A stretch of 60,360 bases of DNA. Origin: Bacteroidaceae bacterium. GTDB taxonomy: Bacteria; Bacteroidota; Bacteroidia; Bacteroidales; Bacteroidaceae. The DNA is taken from assembly GCA_017453465.1 (NCBI GenBank), contig JAFTEV010000021.1:1-60360 (forward strand), written 5' to 3'. The position numbers and the translations under genes were made by a program. Below are positions 34,853-44,900 of this stretch, piece after piece. Each line of letters opens with the position of its first letter. Within the stretch, counting starts at the first letter, position 1. Below the pieces are notes generated by a model that was given only the letters and a program-made list of their open reading frames with translations, searched no databases and was not told the origin of the DNA.

Positions 34853-37243
34853 ATGAAACGTATTCTATATCTTCTAACCCTTCTGCTGACCCTCTCTTCC
34901 GCTCATGCCTACAAGAAGGAAAGCATCGACATCACGGTGAACGGACAGCAGCGCAACATGGTGGTCTTCACACCCAACCAGACGCAGACAAACATGCCGC
35001 TGATGATTGTCACCCACGGCATGAACCAAAACCCCGAATATCAGTACGACGCAGACAAGTTCTACAATCTGATTGACACCGCCAAGTTCATCGTCACCTA
35101 TCTGCGCAGCGACGGCAACACATGGGACATCGGCGGCACCAAAGACCAGAACTTCGTGCTCCAGACCATCGACGAAATGGCTCGCCGCTACTCCGTCAAC
35201 ACCAACCGCGTCTATTGGTCGGGCTTCTCCATGGGTTCCATGCTGATGTACCACTGCATGGCTAACGTGCAGGACAAGATTGCAGCCTTTGCCCCCACCA
35301 GCGGCGTGCAGTTCAGCGAACAACCCTGGAATGCCTGCAAGAAGCCCGTCAACCTGATTCACTGCCACGCTTACGGCGACGACGTGTTCAACTACGAACA
35401 GTACGGCATCCACGACTACGTGCAGAATATGGCAAAGATGAACCAGTTCACCACCTACATCAAGCTCCAGAACTACAACCCCGGCAGCTGGTACACAGGC
35501 GACAAGGAAGTGTGGAGCGGCGGACAGAACGGCAGCATCGTGGAGCTGTTCTCCTACAACAACGGCGGACACTGGCCCATGGACGGCAACGCCCGCGAGA
35601 TTTGGAACTTCTGCAAGCGATTCAGCCTTCAGACCGTGGCCGAAGAATACCTGGCCACCTACAACAAAGCCAAAAACCTCATCGAGGAATGGAAAGACAC
35701 ACCAGAAATGACCTCGCGTGCCGTCTATACCACCCTGAAACGCGCACTCGACACCTACGCCCCCGAAAAAGTGACAACCGAGACAGCCATGAGCAAAGCC
35801 ACAGCCAAACTCTCGGCCTACATCGCCGTCTTTGAGCGCGCAGCCGCAACCATTGAAAAAAAAACTGAAGGAGGCGACATCGACCAGCCCACAGGCTTCA
35901 CCCCCAACTTCCACATCTACCTCTGCTTCGGCCAGTCGAACATGGAGGGCAACGCAAAGATAGAGGCACAAGACCGCACAGGCATCGACCCTCGCTTCAA
36001 GATGATGGCAGCCGTCAACATGCCCACCTCTTCACGCGAGAAGGGCAAGTGGTACACAGCCTACCCTCCGCTCTGCCGCGACTGGACAGGACTGACCCCC
36101 GCCGACTACTTTGGGCGCACCATGGTGGAGAACCTGCCCGACAGCATTTCCGTCGGCATCATCAACGTAGCCGTAGGCGGCTGTGCCATCGAACTCTTCG
36201 ACGAAGACCTGTGTGCCAGCTACATTGCCCAGGCTGCCGACTGGCTGAAGGGCTACTGTGCTGAATACGACAACAACCCCTTTCGCACACTCATCAATCT
36301 GGCCAAGGAAGCACAGAAGGTAGGAGTCATCAAGGGCATCCTGCTCCACCAGGGCTGCTCCAACAACAGCCAACCCGACTGGCCAGTGAAAGTGAAGCGC
36401 GTCTATATCCGTATGCTGCGCGAACTGGGCCTCAACGAAGCAGAAACCCCGCTGCTCATCGGCGAACTCCTCTCCCAGCAGATGGGCGGCGTATGCTGGG
36501 GCCACAACAACGTGATAGCCCAGACCCACACCGTCATCCCCAATGCCCACGTCATCTCCTCGCAGGGCTGTCCCGGAGCAGCCGACGGACTCCACTTCAC
36601 GGCTGAAGGCTACCGCATGATAGGCAAACGCTATGCCGAGAAGATGCTGGAACTTTTGGGAACCACAAAGCAGATTGATTTCGACACCAGCGATGGGTAT
36701 TTCCCTCTGGAGGCTGATGCGTTCAATCCGTCGCTCTACCTGCAAGGCAAATTCAAGAAGATGGGTTCGTTTGCCACGTTCACAGGCGAGCATGAGGGCA
36801 ACTTTGGCGGCTGGCGATACAGCCAGGGCATAGACCTCTCCCCCTACAGCTACCTGGTCGTAAAACTGATGCGCGCAGCAGGATGCAAGCCCGTCGTGAA
36901 AATCTACGACACCGACGACTATCTGGACCCCTGCTACAGTCAGGAAATGGGCACATCGAAGCTGGCCACCATCGACCTGCACAACATGACCACCCCCGAC
37001 GGAACCACGGTTGACCCCACCCACATCTACATGGTGGGCATCCAGACCAACGGCACCCAGACGCTCTACCTGAACAGCGTCTTCCTCAGTGACGACGGCA
37101 CATCACCAGCCACAGGCATACAGAGCATCAACACTATGCCAGCAGTCAAGAACACAGATTACTATGACCTCACGGGGCGCAAGGTGCAGAACCCCACACG
37201 AGGCATCTACATACAAAACGGTAAAAAGATTCTTGTGAAGTAA
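34853..37243 (+). CDS. Secreted bifunctional CE1-like/CE6-like esterase
   Basis: This 796-aa protein has a signal peptide (RILYLLTLLLTLSSAHA). The first catalytic domain (~20-270) is a CE1/feruloyl-esterase-type alpha/beta hydrolase with nucleophile Ser126 in SGFSMGSML. A charged helical linker (~275-340) follows. The second (~355-605) is a CE6/SGNH acetylxylan esterase with Ser362 in CFGQSNMEGN and a late DGLHFTAEGY His block. A module shared with the GH5 C-terminus (~615-765) is followed by YDLTGRKVQNPTRGIYIQNG, which resembles a type IX-type sorting tail. It probably removes feruloyl and acetyl side groups from xylan. Confidence 0.9.
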   Translation: MKRILYLLTLLLTLSSAHAYKKESIDITVNGQQRNMVVFTPNQTQTNMPLMIVTHGMNQNPEYQYDADKFYNLIDTAKFIVTYLRSDGNTWDIGGTKDQNFVLQTIDEMARRYSVNTNRVYWSGFSMGSMLMYHCMANVQDKIAAFAPTSGVQFSEQPWNACKKPVNLIHCHAYGDDVFNYEQYGIHDYVQNMAKMNQFTTYIKLQNYNPGSWYTGDKEVWSGGQNGSIVELFSYNNGGHWPMDGNAREIWNFCKRFSLQTVAEEYLATYNKAKNLIEEWKDTPEMTSRAVYTTLKRALDTYAPEKVTTETAMSKATAKLSAYIAVFERAAATIEKKTEGGDIDQPTGFTPNFHIYLCFGQSNMEGNAKIEAQDRTGIDPRFKMMAAVNMPTSSREKGKWYTAYPPLCRDWTGLTPADYFGRTMVENLPDSISVGIINVAVGGCAIELFDEDLCASYIAQAADWLKGYCAEYDNNPFRTLINLAKEAQKVGVIKGILLHQGCSNNSQPDWPVKVKRVYIRMLRELGLNEAETPLLIGELLSQQMGGVCWGHNNVIAQTHTVIPNAHVISSQGCPGAADGLHFTAEGYRMIGKRYAEKMLELLGTTKQIDFDTSDGYFPLEADAFNPSLYLQGKFKKMGSFATFTGEHEGNFGGWRYSQGIDLSPYSYLVVKLMRAAGCKPVVKIYDTDDYLDPCYSQEMGTSKLATIDLHNMTTPDGTTVDPTHIYMVGIQTNGTQTLYLNSVFLSDDGTSPATGIQSINTMPAVKNTDYYDLTGRKVQNPTRGIYIQNGKKILVK

Positions 37244-37501
37244 AAAAAACAGCCAAGGGAAGGGGTAACAACGGGTAACCCCCCAAAAAGGAAAAGCTAA
37301 AAGGATTAAAGGTTAATTGTTAGGTTATTATTAGGTAGTTTTTATTAGTTAGTTAAATCGTTCTTCATGTTCCCGTTACCCCTTCCCCCCTGGCTCATTT
37401 TATTGGACTAATCGACTTTAGTCGCTTTCGGAAGAAAGAATTTGTAATTGGACAATTTGACAATTGATTTCACCCAGCTAAAAAATTGGCTTTACCGAGC
37501 T
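37244..37501. other. Gap after the esterase gene
   Basis: An imperfect inverted pair (AGCCAAGGGAAGGGGTAAC at 37251-37269 and its complement around 37376-37395) encloses T-rich sequence and may terminate the esterase transcript. CAATTGGACAATTTGAC-type repeats follow at ~37444, and two divergent AGCTAAA units lie at ~37464 and 37486, 22 bp apart. No gene is seen. Confidence 0.55.
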
Positions 37502-37620
37502 AAAAATTCATGAAAATTCATGGTCAATTCATGGCAATTCATGTCGAATAAAAAAACATTGACAGGTTCTTTTTTTAACATGAATTGCCATGAATTGACC
37601 ATGAATTTTCATGAATTTTT
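37502..37620. repeat. Perfect 43-bp inverted repeat (element K)
   Basis: Positions 37502-37544 are an exact reverse complement of 37578-37620, around a 33-nt loop. Each arm is built of AATTCATG motifs at 10-11 bp spacing (four per arm). It sits between convergent ends: the esterase on plus and the HTCS on minus. The RNA on either strand would fold into a very long hairpin. Confidence 0.95.
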
Positions 37621-37693
37621 TATGAACACGCCATGAATTATATGTTCAATCAATTTTGAACAGATTCTTAAAACACGTTGCAACGTATTTCAT

Positions 37694-40600
37694 TCACTCC
37701 AGCAGCTTTTGCAGGGCTTCGCTGTTTTCTTCTGCGGAGTAGTAGGCGATGAATTCTTTGGGCGACATGCCGAAGTGGTCGTGGAAGGAGGTGGTGAAGT
37801 AGGAGTGGCTGGAGAAACCGACTTTGTAGGCTACTTCGCTGACGTTTACCCGCCCGGCGGTCAGCAGGTAGGCGGCTTGCTTGAGACGGAAGGTGCGGAT
37901 GAAGATGTTGGGGGAGACTCCGTAGCGTTCTTTCATCTTGCGGTTGAGGTGGACACGGCTGATACCGACTTCCTGGCTGAGCTGCTGGACGGTGTAGTCG
38001 GAGTCGTCGAGGTGGTGTTTCAGGCTTTCGTTTACTTTGCTGAAGAGTTTGTCGTCGGCGTTCTCGATGACGGGGCGGGGCATTTCGTCGGCCATGGCGG
38101 TGCGGTGTGCTCGCCAGCGCATGTTTTCGCGCACCCTGAGCACTTGGTTGATGGCCGAGCGCAACATGGGGAGGTTGACGGGTTTCTCCAGATAGTGGTC
38201 GGCCTGCAGGTTGAGGCTGTGGAGCTGTACGGTTTCGTCGCCTTCGCCCGTGAGCATGATGACGGGGGTGTCGGCGGTGTCAGGGCTTGTCTTGATGCGC
38301 TGGCAGAGCATCATGCCGTCGCCGTCGGGCATTCGGTAGTCGGTCACGACGACGTCGGGCCGATGCCGCAGCACTTGTGCGTAGCCCTGGTTGCCTGTGA
38401 GGGCTGTGATGACGGTGTAGTCGGGGGAGAGCTGGTGGCTGAGGTACTGGATGATTTCTGTGTCGTCATCGACGAGCAGCAGGGTGGGGTGTCCGTTTTG
38501 TTCTGTGGGCGGCGTGGTGCCTGTGTAGGGGAAGTGGAGGGTGAACTCTACGCCGTCGGGGTCCACGTTCTTCACTTCGATGCTGCCATGGTGCATCTTT
38601 ACCAGTTCGTAAACCAGGTTGAGGCCAATGCCTGAGCCTGTAGCGTCGGTGCCGGCACTGCCTTGGTAGAAGCGTTCCCAGAGGTGGCTGATGTCTTCGT
38701 CGCTGAAGTGTGAGCCGCTGTTGTAGAATCGCAGTTCGGCCTGTCCATCCTGTGTGCCGCTCGTGACGATGACTTTGCCGCCAGCGGGGGTGAACTTGAA
38801 GGCATTGCTGAGCAGGTTGGTGATGATTTTCTCGAAGTGTGTCGTGTCCATCATCATGGGGAGTTCTGCTTCGTGGTGTTCTACGGTGAAGGAGATTTCT
38901 TTCAGTGTGGCTACTCCCTTGAACTGCTCGAATACGCGCTCGGCGTAGCTGACGTAGTCTTGCTGCTCCAGGTGGAGCGTGAGTTGTCCGGCATCAATCT
39001 TGCGGATGTCGGTAATCTGCTTCACGATGCCCAGCAGTCGGTCGCAGTTGCGCTGCATGACTGCGTAGAGCGACTGGTGTTCTGGGTTCTGGTCTTCCTC
39101 TTGCAGTTGTCGCAGTGGCGACTCAATCATGGTGAGCGGTGAGCGCAGTTCGTGGGTGATGGAGGTGAAGAGGCGCAGTTTGGCTTCCTTGATGCGGTCG
39201 CCTTCAGCTGCCTGTCGCAGTGCTTCTTGCTGGCGTTTGCGTGCTCGGATTTGCTGGTAGATGAAGTATGCCAGAATGCAGCAGAGAAGGAAGTAAGCAA
39301 GGTAGGCCCAGATGGTGGCGTACCACGGGGCTGCCACGTGGATGCTGATTGTTGCTTCGGTTTGCTGTGTGGGGTTGTCTTCCATGTATGCTTTCACGCG
39401 GAAGAGGTAGTTGCCTGCCGGGAGTGATGAGTAGCTGGCCTGGGGCGGGGTGGGCGTGTCGGTGTGCCACTGTTTTTCGTGTCCTTCCAGCATATAGTCG
39501 TAGTGGATGCGTTCTGGTTCGCCCAGTTCTGCGGCGGCAAACTGGATGTTGAACGAGCCGCCTCCTGCCTTCAGCTTGATGTGCTGTGCATAGAGGATGC
39601 TGGCGTCCAGCTGTTCTGTGTGCTGGGGTGTGGAGAAGCCTGTGAAATAGACGTGGTGTACGTGGCTTCGTCGGCTGTTAATCAGCCCAGGGGTGAAGCA
39701 GATGATGCCGTTGTCTGCGCCAAAGAGGATGTAGCCGTGGCCGGGCATGAGGCTGGAGTTGCGGTGAAACTCTCCGAGCTGGTAGCCGCTGAAGGAAGAG
39801 AAGTTGCGCACGGTGTGGGTGGCTCGGTCGATGGAGGCTACGTTGGTGCGGGTGGAGACCCAGATGTTTTCTTTATCTACGGTGATAGACTGAATCTGCG
39901 GGCAGGTCAGTCCCTGGGGTTCGGCGATGAGTTGTTGCTGTTGTGTCTTCTTGTTATATATAATGAGTCCTTCGTCACTGGCGATGAGGATGTTTTCTCC
40001 GTCTTGCTTGATGGCGTTGGCGTTGTTGATGCGTTTTCCGTCGTGTGTGAGTTCTTGTTGTTTGGCTGCCCGCTTGTTGTAGTGGAAGAGTCCGCTGCTG
40101 GTGGCAATCCAGAGGGTCTGGTCTGTGTCCTGGAAGAGGCAGCGAATCCAGGGGTTGAAGCTCGTGGGGAATGTCAGCTGGCTGATGGTGTGGTGGGTGA
40201 TGTCGATGTCGAAGACGCTGTGTCCATTGGTGCCTACAAGCAGGTGGTCGGTGGCAGGATTGTAGTGCATGGTCATGCAGAGTTCCTGACTGAGCTTCCC
40301 CAGCCAGTCGTCGTTCTGCCAGCGTCCGTCGTGCAGGTATTGCACACCGCCACCAAAGGTAGCTGCCCAGGGCGTGCCGTGGCGGTCAATCTTGATGTCC
40401 TGCACCAGCAGCGAGCGGAGACCTGTGTTGATGGGCTGTGCCGTGGCCAGCTTCATGCCGTTGGTCTTGAACACGCCGCAGCCGTCGGTGGCTATCCAGT
40501 AGTTTTCTGCGTTGTCGATTTCCATCGACGTGATGCAGTTGCCGTTTTTTCCGTTTTGCAGGGGCGATATGGCGTGGTAGTGGAAGCAGTCTGTCTGTGG

Positions 40601-41638
40601 CGGAATGACAGCCAGCCCTTTGTTCAGGAAGATGGCGATGATGTTGCCCTCGTGGTCTTCCTTCAGGTCTTTCACCTTTCCGTAGGAGATGTCGAAGTCA
40701 GCCATCTGTTCGTAGAGCGGGGTGAGCGAGTGCCCTCCGTCTTTTGCCTGGAGTTCCCAGATGCCCCTGCCGTCTGTCCCCACCAGGATGTGGCCGCTCT
40801 TGGTCTTGAGGATGGAGGTGATGTACATGCTTTGCAGCGCGGGTGTCTGGAGGTTCAGCTCCTGCACCCTGTTTTGCTGTTTGTCGTAGATGAGGAGTCC
40901 GTGGTTTGTGCCGATGACGATGCCTTCCTGCGTCTCCAGCAGGGCGGTCACGGTGCTGGCCTGGATGATGGCCTGTGCCGCAGGGGTGTAGTCGATGGGA
41001 GTGCGGCGCGGGTTTCCGTTCAGGTTGATGCGCACCAGGGGAGTCTCTTTGGTGCTGACCCACAGCTGGTGCTGCCGGTCGATGAGAGGGGTGGAGACAA
41101 AGTAGTCTTGTGCTGCCTCGTTGAGCATATTGGAGAGTCGGCGGTCCACTTTCAGAGTCTTTGTGTTCAGCAGGAAGGTGCTGAAGCCATCGGTGGTAAT
41201 CAGCTTGTAGTCGGTCTTGGGGTAGTCGATGATGTTGTTGATGGCGCAGCCGTAGATGCTGTCCTCGTCGTCCAGCAGGTAGATGCGCTGAAACTTCGTC
41301 TTGCGTGCATCCAGCAAGTACAGTCCCTGCGAGGTGGCTACCCAGTAGTGGTCGTCGGCTGCCTCCTTCACGCCGTAGGCTATCTGGAACAGGGGCTGCC
41401 CTGCGGCAGACTGGTTGGGCAGGTACTGGAAGCGTGTGCCGTCGAATAGTCCCAGAGTGTTGAAGCCCGATACCCAGACAAAGCCTCGCGAGTCGATATC
41501 CACGCTGTAGCAGTTGTTGGTCTTCAGTCCGTGTTTTGTGGTGTATAGTCTGACTACCTGCCCCACCGAGAGGTGTGCGAAGAGCAGCAGCAGCGAGGCG
41601 GTCAGCAGGATGCGGTGTGCAAGCGGATGTTTTTCCAT
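37694..41638 (-). CDS. Hybrid two-component system regulator (HTCS)
   Basis: This 1314-aa one-protein sensor-regulator starts with a signal peptide and a periplasmic two-component propeller sensor (Reg_prop repeats such as GLFDGTRFQYL and NYWIATDGCGVF) ending in a Y_Y_Y domain (~665-760). One membrane helix follows (~770-796). It then has HisKA (His at ~828 in TSITHELRSP), HATPase, a receiver (Asp at ~1098 in VVVTDYRMPDGDG) and a C-terminal AraC-type HTH (~1210-1310). ATG at 41638 is chosen over a frame opening at 41701 because the -7 box at 41681 would lie inside the longer form. It probably controls the flanking carbohydrate genes. Confidence 0.95.
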   Translation of the reverse strand: MEKHPLAHRILLTASLLLLFAHLSVGQVVRLYTTKHGLKTNNCYSVDIDSRGFVWVSGFNTLGLFDGTRFQYLPNQSAAGQPLFQIAYGVKEAADDHYWVATSQGLYLLDARKTKFQRIYLLDDEDSIYGCAINNIIDYPKTDYKLITTDGFSTFLLNTKTLKVDRRLSNMLNEAAQDYFVSTPLIDRQHQLWVSTKETPLVRINLNGNPRRTPIDYTPAAQAIIQASTVTALLETQEGIVIGTNHGLLIYDKQQNRVQELNLQTPALQSMYITSILKTKSGHILVGTDGRGIWELQAKDGGHSLTPLYEQMADFDISYGKVKDLKEDHEGNIIAIFLNKGLAVIPPQTDCFHYHAISPLQNGKNGNCITSMEIDNAENYWIATDGCGVFKTNGMKLATAQPINTGLRSLLVQDIKIDRHGTPWAATFGGGVQYLHDGRWQNDDWLGKLSQELCMTMHYNPATDHLLVGTNGHSVFDIDITHHTISQLTFPTSFNPWIRCLFQDTDQTLWIATSSGLFHYNKRAAKQQELTHDGKRINNANAIKQDGENILIASDEGLIIYNKKTQQQQLIAEPQGLTCPQIQSITVDKENIWVSTRTNVASIDRATHTVRNFSSFSGYQLGEFHRNSSLMPGHGYILFGADNGIICFTPGLINSRRSHVHHVYFTGFSTPQHTEQLDASILYAQHIKLKAGGGSFNIQFAAAELGEPERIHYDYMLEGHEKQWHTDTPTPPQASYSSLPAGNYLFRVKAYMEDNPTQQTEATISIHVAAPWYATIWAYLAYFLLCCILAYFIYQQIRARKRQQEALRQAAEGDRIKEAKLRLFTSITHELRSPLTMIESPLRQLQEEDQNPEHQSLYAVMQRNCDRLLGIVKQITDIRKIDAGQLTLHLEQQDYVSYAERVFEQFKGVATLKEISFTVEHHEAELPMMMDTTHFEKIITNLLSNAFKFTPAGGKVIVTSGTQDGQAELRFYNSGSHFSDEDISHLWERFYQGSAGTDATGSGIGLNLVYELVKMHHGSIEVKNVDPDGVEFTLHFPYTGTTPPTEQNGHPTLLLVDDDTEIIQYLSHQLSPDYTVITALTGNQGYAQVLRHRPDVVVTDYRMPDGDGMMLCQRIKTSPDTADTPVIMLTGEGDETVQLHSLNLQADHYLEKPVNLPMLRSAINQVLRVRENMRWRAHRTAMADEMPRPVIENADDKLFSKVNESLKHHLDDSDYTVQQLSQEVGISRVHLNRKMKERYGVSPNIFIRTFRLKQAAYLLTAGRVNVSEVAYKVGFSSHSYFTTSFHDHFGMSPKEFIAYYSAEENSEALQKLLE

Positions 41639-41680
41639 GATATCGTGTGTGTGTGTTTCTCGTTTTTTCGTCTTTGAGCA

Positions 41681-41688
41681 CAAAGTTA
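41681..41688 (-). promoter_or_regulatory. -7 box for the HTCS gene
   Basis: The minus strand reads TAACTTTG 43 bp before the ATG at 41638. Confidence 0.6.
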
Positions 41689-41871
41689 CGAATTTTCTCA
41701 TAATATATACAAGTTTACTGCAAACAAATTGTAAAAAGCAATAGCAGAAAACTGTTTCATGGATTTTTTCTCACGTAACATCGCCTTGCAACTGCTTGAT
41801 TTTTGCTTTCAAAAAACGAACAAGAATTTATGGAGTTGAAAAAGCCTATTGCGTATGTATTTAAATGAAAA

Positions 41872-41879
41872 TAACTTTG
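41872..41879 (+). promoter_or_regulatory. -7 box for the 1102-aa secreted protein
   Basis: TAACTTTG lies 66 bp before the ATG at 41945. The same octamer serves the divergent HTCS gene, and the roughly 300-bp divergent region between the two starts could hold the HTCS binding site. Confidence 0.6.
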
Positions 41880-41944
41880 CAGCGGAAAAACGTAAACCTT
41901 TTTACACACTATTATCAACAACCATTTTAAAAACTTCAATCACT

Positions 41945-44900
41945 ATGAAGAAAATCTTACTAACCACATCATTGCTTGTTGCAAGCATGAGTGCAGCTTT
42001 CGCTCAGGTGCCCGATGCATCGCAGTGGAAAGCGGGGCAGGAGATTACCGAACAGCTGAACTGGGGTAATCTTAGTTTTGAAAACCCGACCAAGGACCCT
42101 TGGCAGTTCACTACCTCGAAGGGTAGCACTACCGAGACGGGCGGTCTGTTTGAGTGCTACGATGGTGCCGACGAAGACCTCTGGCAGTATGTACAGCTCC
42201 CTGCCGGTATGTACCGTCTGGAGTGCCAGGGCTACTATCGTTGCGGTACTTCGTGGGACGATGACCCAAAATCTTTCGGTACAGACGACTGGCAGGACAA
42301 CGCTCTGCTCTATGCATCCAATGGCACTTACGATGTCACCAGTCAGGAGTTTACTGCTGGCCGCACTTTCAAGAAGCCGCTGATGCCACGTCTGTTCCTC
42401 AACCAACCTACGCAGCTCTATGAGGATCCCGTAAAGGAAGGTTGGGATATGTCGGATGGTAATTATGGAGAAAAAGGCTGGGGCCCATGCTCTGTGCCTG
42501 GTTCTCTGGTTTGGTTCCAGAATGGGCTTTACGCACCCTACGACGATGGCGTTGTCAAGTATAATACTGTGACATTCTTCCTCACCGAGGATGGTTATGC
42601 ACGTGTAGGTATTCGCAAGACCGAGCCACGCAGTGCCGACTCTTTCATGGCTACTAATTTTAAGATGTATTATGAAGGCACAGTTGACCCAGAGACTGCC
42701 GAACTCATGGCTCTGCAAGACGAAGTGGCCGAGGTTTACGCTCAAATCGCCGACCTTGAGTCGATGCTTGAGAATACTTACAGCGGTGGTCTGCTTTATA
42801 CACTCGTCAGCGATGCCCGCATGGAGTTTGATGAAAACTACCCCAGCATCGAAGACCTTACCACAAAGGAAGAGTGTGAGGCTGCCATGGCTGCACTGAA
42901 GAACATCTACGACAAGGCTACTGCTGCCGCAGCTGTTGTTGGCAAGCTGGAGTCGCTCGTCAAGGTGATGGACCTGCTCTACAACACTACCGACTATGCT
43001 GGCAAGGCTGAGTTTGGTGCTGCATTGCAGGAAGCCAAGAATTGCATCGATGTCAACTATGAAATTCAGGAAGACGACACCTTCGATTCTTTCCAGACGG
43101 CTTACGACAACCTCTGTGCTGCACGTGTTGCTTACATCATGACACAGGAGCCAGTGAATGGTGCCTACAACTTCTCTTCTGCCATCAACACGCCGTTCTT
43201 CTGCGACAACCAGTACACTCCACAGTGGAACGAGGAGGCTCAGGCTTATCAGTTCCCCACTATCGAGGGCGTAGATGAGTCTTTGCAGCCCGAAAACACA
43301 TGGGCTACAGTGCAGGAGAGTGGCTACGGCGACCTGAAGAACGAGCACTCCGACTGGATTCCTATCTGCGAAGAATTTGCTATCTCTGAGAAGCCAACCG
43401 AGAACCAGTGGGTTATCCGTTCTAACACATGGCACGGCGGTGGTGCTATCGGCATAACCATGCAGCACAGCTACCCAGCTATCGGCGGTTGGACAGCAGA
43501 ACCAACAGGCAACCCCGAACTGCTCTACCAGACTATCACTGGTCTGCCAAACGGCTACTACTCTATGTCTGCCCTCATGTGTAATGCTGGTGCAGAAATC
43601 TCTCCACTCCAGTACGCTTACATCGAGGCTGGCGACGCTAAGGAAATTGCTCCGCTCACCAAGAAGGGCAACCCATGGTGGGGTGGCAACCGCGAAGCAT
43701 GGCGCAGTGGCGTATGGGAGAAACTGACTACCAACATGGTCTATGTATCCGACGGCCAGGTAACCATCGGTACTTCTTCCGACGCATTCTACGCTGCTAC
43801 CGGCTTCCAGCTCTACTACTACGGCGAGCACCCAGACTTCTCTGCACTGCTTGGCTCTTCTATCGAAGCTGCAAAGAAGAATGTCGAAACACTCACATGG
43901 GCCGGCGACGTGAAGGCCGCCAACGCTCTCCTGGCCAAGATTCCAGCAAAGATTGACTCACAGGAAGCTTATCAGGCAGCACTCGAAACACTGGCTGAAG
44001 TAAACAACTACGTGACAACTGCCACCAACGTCATCAACAACTGGAAGGCACTCGATAACTTCAGCGCACTGAACGACAAGCAGCCCGAAGGCTCTGCCGA
44101 ATACGCCATCGTCGAGACTGCCCTCATGCGCACACTCTCGCTGGGTGAAGGCGAAGACGACACTTACCTCGACGCTATCGCTTCGGACAACGACTATGCT
44201 GCATACGTAGATTACCTCGACTATCGCAGTGGCATGGGCGAACTCATCGAGAGCGAAGGCGTGGCCAAGCTCATTGCCGAGCAGAACGACTACCTCTCTG
44301 AGAACTATGCTACAGCCAGCGAACTTAACGACTTCAAGGCTCAGCTTGCCGCTCCCTACAACAAGGCCCTGCTCGCCTCACTGGGCATCGACAAGGCTAC
44401 ACCAGAGAACCCCATTGACATCACTTCGCTCATCGTCAACCCAAGCTTCAACGAGGGCCAGAAGGGATGGAACGGTGAAATCACCTACACTTCAGACCAG
44501 ACTACATTCACCGAGGAACTGGGCGTTGCCGAGCGTTGGAACTGCAACTTCAACGTAAGCCAGACCATCTACTCACTGCCTGCCGGTACCTATCGCGTAG
44601 AAGTCCAGGCTCTCTACCGTGACGCTGGCGACGCAAGCGCAGCCTACAACAACTGGTGGTACAATGCTGGTGACGACATGGAATACTGGGAGAACCCCAA
44701 TGCCAAGTTCTATGCCAACAACAACGAGACTACTATCGTTTCTATCGCTTCCGAACTCTTCCAGGACAAGTCTATGACCAGCTTCCGCGACAAGTGGGTT
44801 GTGGCAGAAGAGGCAGACGAGCATGGTGACGACGTGTGGGTAGAGCACTGGAAGGCTCAGGACTCTATCGCAGCCGAACCTTATCAGCCATACGTAGAAG

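Noticed and set aside
39464-41449. 661-codon open frame antisense to the HTCS gene
   Set aside because: It lies entirely opposite a well-supported gene, has Val/Gly/Asp/Cys-rich low-complexity composition and no recognisable domain. GC-rich third positions of the real gene keep the opposite strand open.
41969-43831. 620-codon open frame antisense to the 1102-aa secreted protein
   Set aside because: It is a shadow of a coding frame with signal peptide, promoter and terminator. The antisense product has no domain and no promoter.
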